A stretch of 8,216 bases of DNA from Porphyromonadaceae bacterium UBA7042 (GTDB lineage Bacteria; Bacteroidota; Bacteroidia; Bacteroidales; Muribaculaceae), in assembly GCA_002494015.1 (NCBI GenBank), contig DLAR01000066.1:1-8216 (forward strand), given 5' to 3'. The notes beneath the pieces were generated by a model. It had not been told where the DNA came from, searched no databases, and worked only from the letters and a program-made list of their open reading frames with translations. Positions 5,758 to 8,216 of this stretch are shown one piece after another. Position numbers and translations under genes: made by a program. Numbering within the stretch: the first letter of the stretch is position 1; the number at the start of each line of letters is the position of its first letter.

Positions 5758-7332
5758 ATGAACCGGTTCTTTATAATGGCTATTGTGGCAACTCTCTCGG
5801 CGGCGCTTTCGTGTGGTCACCGTGCCGAAACATCGTCGGCAACAGCCGTGGGAACTGATTCAGCTACAGTTGATGCAGTACCGCTGCCGGTTGTGATAGC
5901 GCGTCTTCCCGATACTGTTTGTGAATCGGCACAGGTTGTGAAATCGCGTGTCATTGTCTCTGACACGGCTTTGTCGGGTCGTCTGGCATCGGTCGTTGAC
6001 CTTTATGATTCTAACCCCGGGGCATTTACCTTCCGTAAAGGAGCCGGTCGCCGTTCTGATTTTGTCGGTCGTGTGAGCGGTCGTCCCGATACTGTTGTTG
6101 TTGACTGGCGTTTTACGACGGCCGTAGACAATCGTGAAACAGATTTCGGTACTTGGGGTGGAGGCACGGGATGGACCGGCCAGCCTCTCTATGTCGAATG
6201 GCCCGACAGTTGCATCGCTCGGTTCAAGACTGGTGGTTATGCCCCTCGCGAAATTATTGTCGGCTCCCTCGACGGAAATGTTTATTTTGTTGACTACGAG
6301 ACTGGCAATGCATCCCGTGAGCCTGTCTCGGTCGGCAATCCCATAAAAGGAACCGTCTCCCTCGACCCGATGCTCAACGGAAACCTTTATGTTGGGCAGG
6401 GCATCCCCGCCGAAAGACCTTTCGGTGCGTTGGTCATCGATCTTTTCAGCCATCGTGTTTCTCATTTCTTCCCCGAGGACCCGGCCGCGATGCGCCGCTG
6501 GGGTGCTTATGATTCCTCCCCGGTCAGGGTGGGGCAGTTCCTTTTCCGTCCCGGCGAAAACGGCAGTGTCTACAAGTTTGTCGTTTCACCCGGCGACTTG
6601 AAACTACACTCTGTACTACGTTATACGGTCAATGGGGCCGCGCCGGGTATAGAATCCTCGATGGGGGTTTACCGCAACTATGGTTATGTTGCCGATAATC
6701 ATGGCAACATAATCTGCATCAATCTCGACACTATGCGCCTTGTGTGGCGCTATCCACTTGGCGATGATACCGATGCAACCCCGGTTGTCGAGGTCGAGAA
6801 TGATCGCCCAGTGGTATATGTCGGGTGCGAGGTCGACCGTCAGGACTCAATTACGGGGCGTGCCCGTTTTGTAAAGCTCGACGGTCTTGACGGCTCGCAG
6901 TTGTGGAAAAATGAAATTGTCGCTTATCGTGCCAATATAAATAAAAAACATTTTGACGGCGGCTACTATGCCTCCCCACTTCCCGGCTCAGGCAATTGTT
7001 CTGACATGATTTTTGCAAACTGCGTCCTGAACACCCGGGGGCAGAATGGCCGGTTTGTCGCCCTTGACCGTGCGACCGGCGACACACTCTATTCCGTCCC
7101 GCTCAAGTGTTATGCATGGTCATCTCCGGTAGGGTTTCTCAACGAGCGCGGCGAAATGTTTGTATTCACCGCCGACTGTGCCGGAAATGTATATATAATT
7201 GACGGAAAGACCGGCGAGATAACCTATACTGCCCGCGTGGGCAATAACTTTGAATCTTCTCCCGTCGTTGTGGGTTCCTCGGTGGTAGTCGGGTCCCGTG
7301 GCGACACAATTTTCAAAATGACACTGAAATGA
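5758..7332 (+). CDS. Exported PQQ/BamB-like beta-propeller protein
   Basis: This 524-residue protein of unknown function carries repeats of the PQQ-like (quinoprotein/BamB) type, with blades spelled roughly G-x-V-Y-x-x-D-x-x-T-G. Clear copies are DGNVYFVDYETG (172-183), NHGNIICINLDTMRLVW (314-330), ARFVKLDGLDGSQLW (369-383), GRFVALDRATGDTLY (431-445) and AGNVYIIDGKTGEITY (475-490). Weaker ones lie near 208-235 and 267-276, so six to eight blades are likely. The N terminus is a signal peptide; Cys19 after LSAALS could be lipidated, but Ala at -3 makes the lipobox atypical, so periplasmic or outer-membrane-anchored are both open. A low-complexity Ala/Thr/Ser linker follows (21-40). I chose ATG 5758 because an upstream in-frame TTG (5725) lies within the promoter and before the expected transcript start. 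Such propellers usually scaffold proteins or bind ligands; no catalytic residues were recognised. Its stop overlaps the hydrolase ATG. Confidence 0.85.
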   Translation: MNRFFIMAIVATLSAALSCGHRAETSSATAVGTDSATVDAVPLPVVIARLPDTVCESAQVVKSRVIVSDTALSGRLASVVDLYDSNPGAFTFRKGAGRRSDFVGRVSGRPDTVVVDWRFTTAVDNRETDFGTWGGGTGWTGQPLYVEWPDSCIARFKTGGYAPREIIVGSLDGNVYFVDYETGNASREPVSVGNPIKGTVSLDPMLNGNLYVGQGIPAERPFGALVIDLFSHRVSHFFPEDPAAMRRWGAYDSSPVRVGQFLFRPGENGSVYKFVVSPGDLKLHSVLRYTVNGAAPGIESSMGVYRNYGYVADNHGNIICINLDTMRLVWRYPLGDDTDATPVVEVENDRPVVYVGCEVDRQDSITGRARFVKLDGLDGSQLWKNEIVAYRANINKKHFDGGYYASPLPGSGNCSDMIFANCVLNTRGQNGRFVALDRATGDTLYSVPLKCYAWSSPVGFLNERGEMFVFTADCAGNVYIIDGKTGEITYTARVGNNFESSPVVVGSSVVVGSRGDTIFKMTLK

Positions 7333-8189
7333 AAAAGATAATATCCTCCCTTCTGCTACTGTGTGTTGCAATTTCTGTCTCGGCCGGCCGGCTGACGTCA
7401 CATGCTGAAAAGGTGCTGAACGCCTATAATTTCTGGCTTTATACCCCTGAGGACAACCCTGCTGATGAGGTCGAGCCGAAACCACTAATCGTTTTTCTGC
7501 ACGGTGCCAGCCTCTGCGGAAACAACCTTGACAAAGTGCGCCGCTACGGTACAATTGACGCTATCGAGAAGGGTCGCAAAATAGATGCCTACGTTATCGC
7601 GCCGCAGAATCCCGGTGGCTCGTGGAATCCCCGCAAAATCATGAATATAATCGACTGGGTGGGTGACAATCACAATATCGACTATGACCGCATCTATGTC
7701 ATGGGAATGAGCCTCGGTGGTTACGGCACAATCGACATGGTTGCCACCTATCCCGACCAGATCGCGGCCGCAATGGCCCTTTGCGGCGGAGGCACGGTCA
7801 GTGACTTGTCGGGACTGAACGAAGTGCCGTTGTGGATTGTCCACGGTACCGCCGACCGCGCCGTAAGCATCGGACAGAGTGACCGCGTGGTCTCGGCGAT
7901 GCGGAAGGCCGACGACGCAACCCCACGTCTTGTCTATGACCGCGTCCCGGGCATGAACCACTCCCAGCCGGCCCGATTCTTTTATCTTCAGGAAAGCTAC
8001 GACTGGCTCATGAGCCACAGCCTGAAAGACAACGGGCGCGAAGTCCGCGAGACATTCGACCCCGCCGGGGGAATCCTTAAAACCGCCTACAAAGACCTCA
8101 AATCTACAGGCCGACGTAAAACTGCAGCCTCCAAGTCGCGCAAATCAGGCAGAACATCCTCAACCCGCAAGTCAAAATCCAATTCCTGA
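7329..8189 (+). CDS. Secreted alpha/beta-hydrolase with basic C-terminal tail
   Basis: This serine hydrolase of the esterase/prolyl-oligopeptidase-like alpha/beta fold resembles predicted phospholipase/carboxylesterase or depolymerase proteins. Residues 1-19 form a signal peptide (MKK, Leu-rich core, SVSA). The fold has PLIVFLHGAS (52-61, oxyanion loop), the nucleophile elbow GMSLGG with Ser128, the acid in VHGTAD (Asp176), and the base in MNHSQ (His211). The triad is complete and correctly spaced. YVIAPQNPGGSW (88-99) precedes helix A as in this family. The catalytic domain ends near residue 232. Beyond it is an unusual tail: residues 258-286 contain 11 Lys/Arg and 13 Ser/Thr, with no acidic residue. 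Translation is probably coupled to the propeller gene through the ATGA overlap. Substrate is unknown; an ester or a peptide in the envelope or outside the cell is plausible. After the stop only 27 AT-rich bases remain in the window. Confidence 0.88.
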   Translation: MKKIISSLLLLCVAISVSAGRLTSHAEKVLNAYNFWLYTPEDNPADEVEPKPLIVFLHGASLCGNNLDKVRRYGTIDAIEKGRKIDAYVIAPQNPGGSWNPRKIMNIIDWVGDNHNIDYDRIYVMGMSLGGYGTIDMVATYPDQIAAAMALCGGGTVSDLSGLNEVPLWIVHGTADRAVSIGQSDRVVSAMRKADDATPRLVYDRVPGMNHSQPARFFYLQESYDWLMSHSLKDNGREVRETFDPAGGILKTAYKDLKSTGRRKTAASKSRKSGRTSSTRKSKSNS

Positions 8190-8216
8190 TAAATAAGAAA
8201 ACAAAAGTGCGTCACA

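Noticed and set aside
7485..8018. Minus-strand open frame opposite the hydrolase
   Set aside because: The + strand frame has a full catalytic triad and signal peptide; the reverse frame is a by-product of its codon use.

Overview
The window most likely comes from the Bacteroidales (phylum Bacteroidota), perhaps a gut family such as the Muribaculaceae. The phylum-level call rests on three things seen here: two promoter regions matching the Bacteroidetes TTTG / TAnnTTTG pattern, no usefully spaced Shine-Dalgarno sequence before any gene, and proteins whose motif spellings fit Bacteroidetes families. The family-level guess is weak and rests on general impression. All seven genes are intact and on the + strand.

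Region 1 (1-276) is non-coding. It holds a consensus promoter at 40-70, a second overlapping promoter-like pair at 67-104, and an AT-rich leader of roughly 165-200 nt that can fold around a 10-bp stem (128-137 with 202-211).

Region 2 (277-5619) is a run of housekeeping genes: sppA (envelope protease), lpxK (lipid A 4'-kinase), a trimeric-type purine nucleoside phosphorylase, thiL (thiamine-phosphate kinase), and a secreted thioredoxin whose ATG overlaps the thiL stop. The phosphorylase-thiL gap carries a degenerate 7-nt tandem repeat that folds back on an inverted copy of itself.

Region 3 (5620-5757) separates two transcription units. A perfect 20-bp inverted repeat (5638-5657 / 5674-5693) is followed directly by a second Bacteroidetes-type promoter (5696-5727).

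Region 4 (5758-8189) is a two-gene unit: an exported PQQ/BamB-like beta-propeller protein, translationally coupled by an ATGA overlap to a secreted alpha/beta-hydrolase with a strongly basic Lys/Arg/Ser tail. The pair's substrate is unknown. The last 27 bases hold no recognisable gene.

There is no mobile element, CRISPR array, RNA gene or defence system. Most of the window is ordinary core genome. The points most worth a second look are an Asp at the purine-specificity position of the phosphorylase, the beta-propeller/hydrolase pair with its cationic tail, the folded heptad repeat, and the long leader of sppA.
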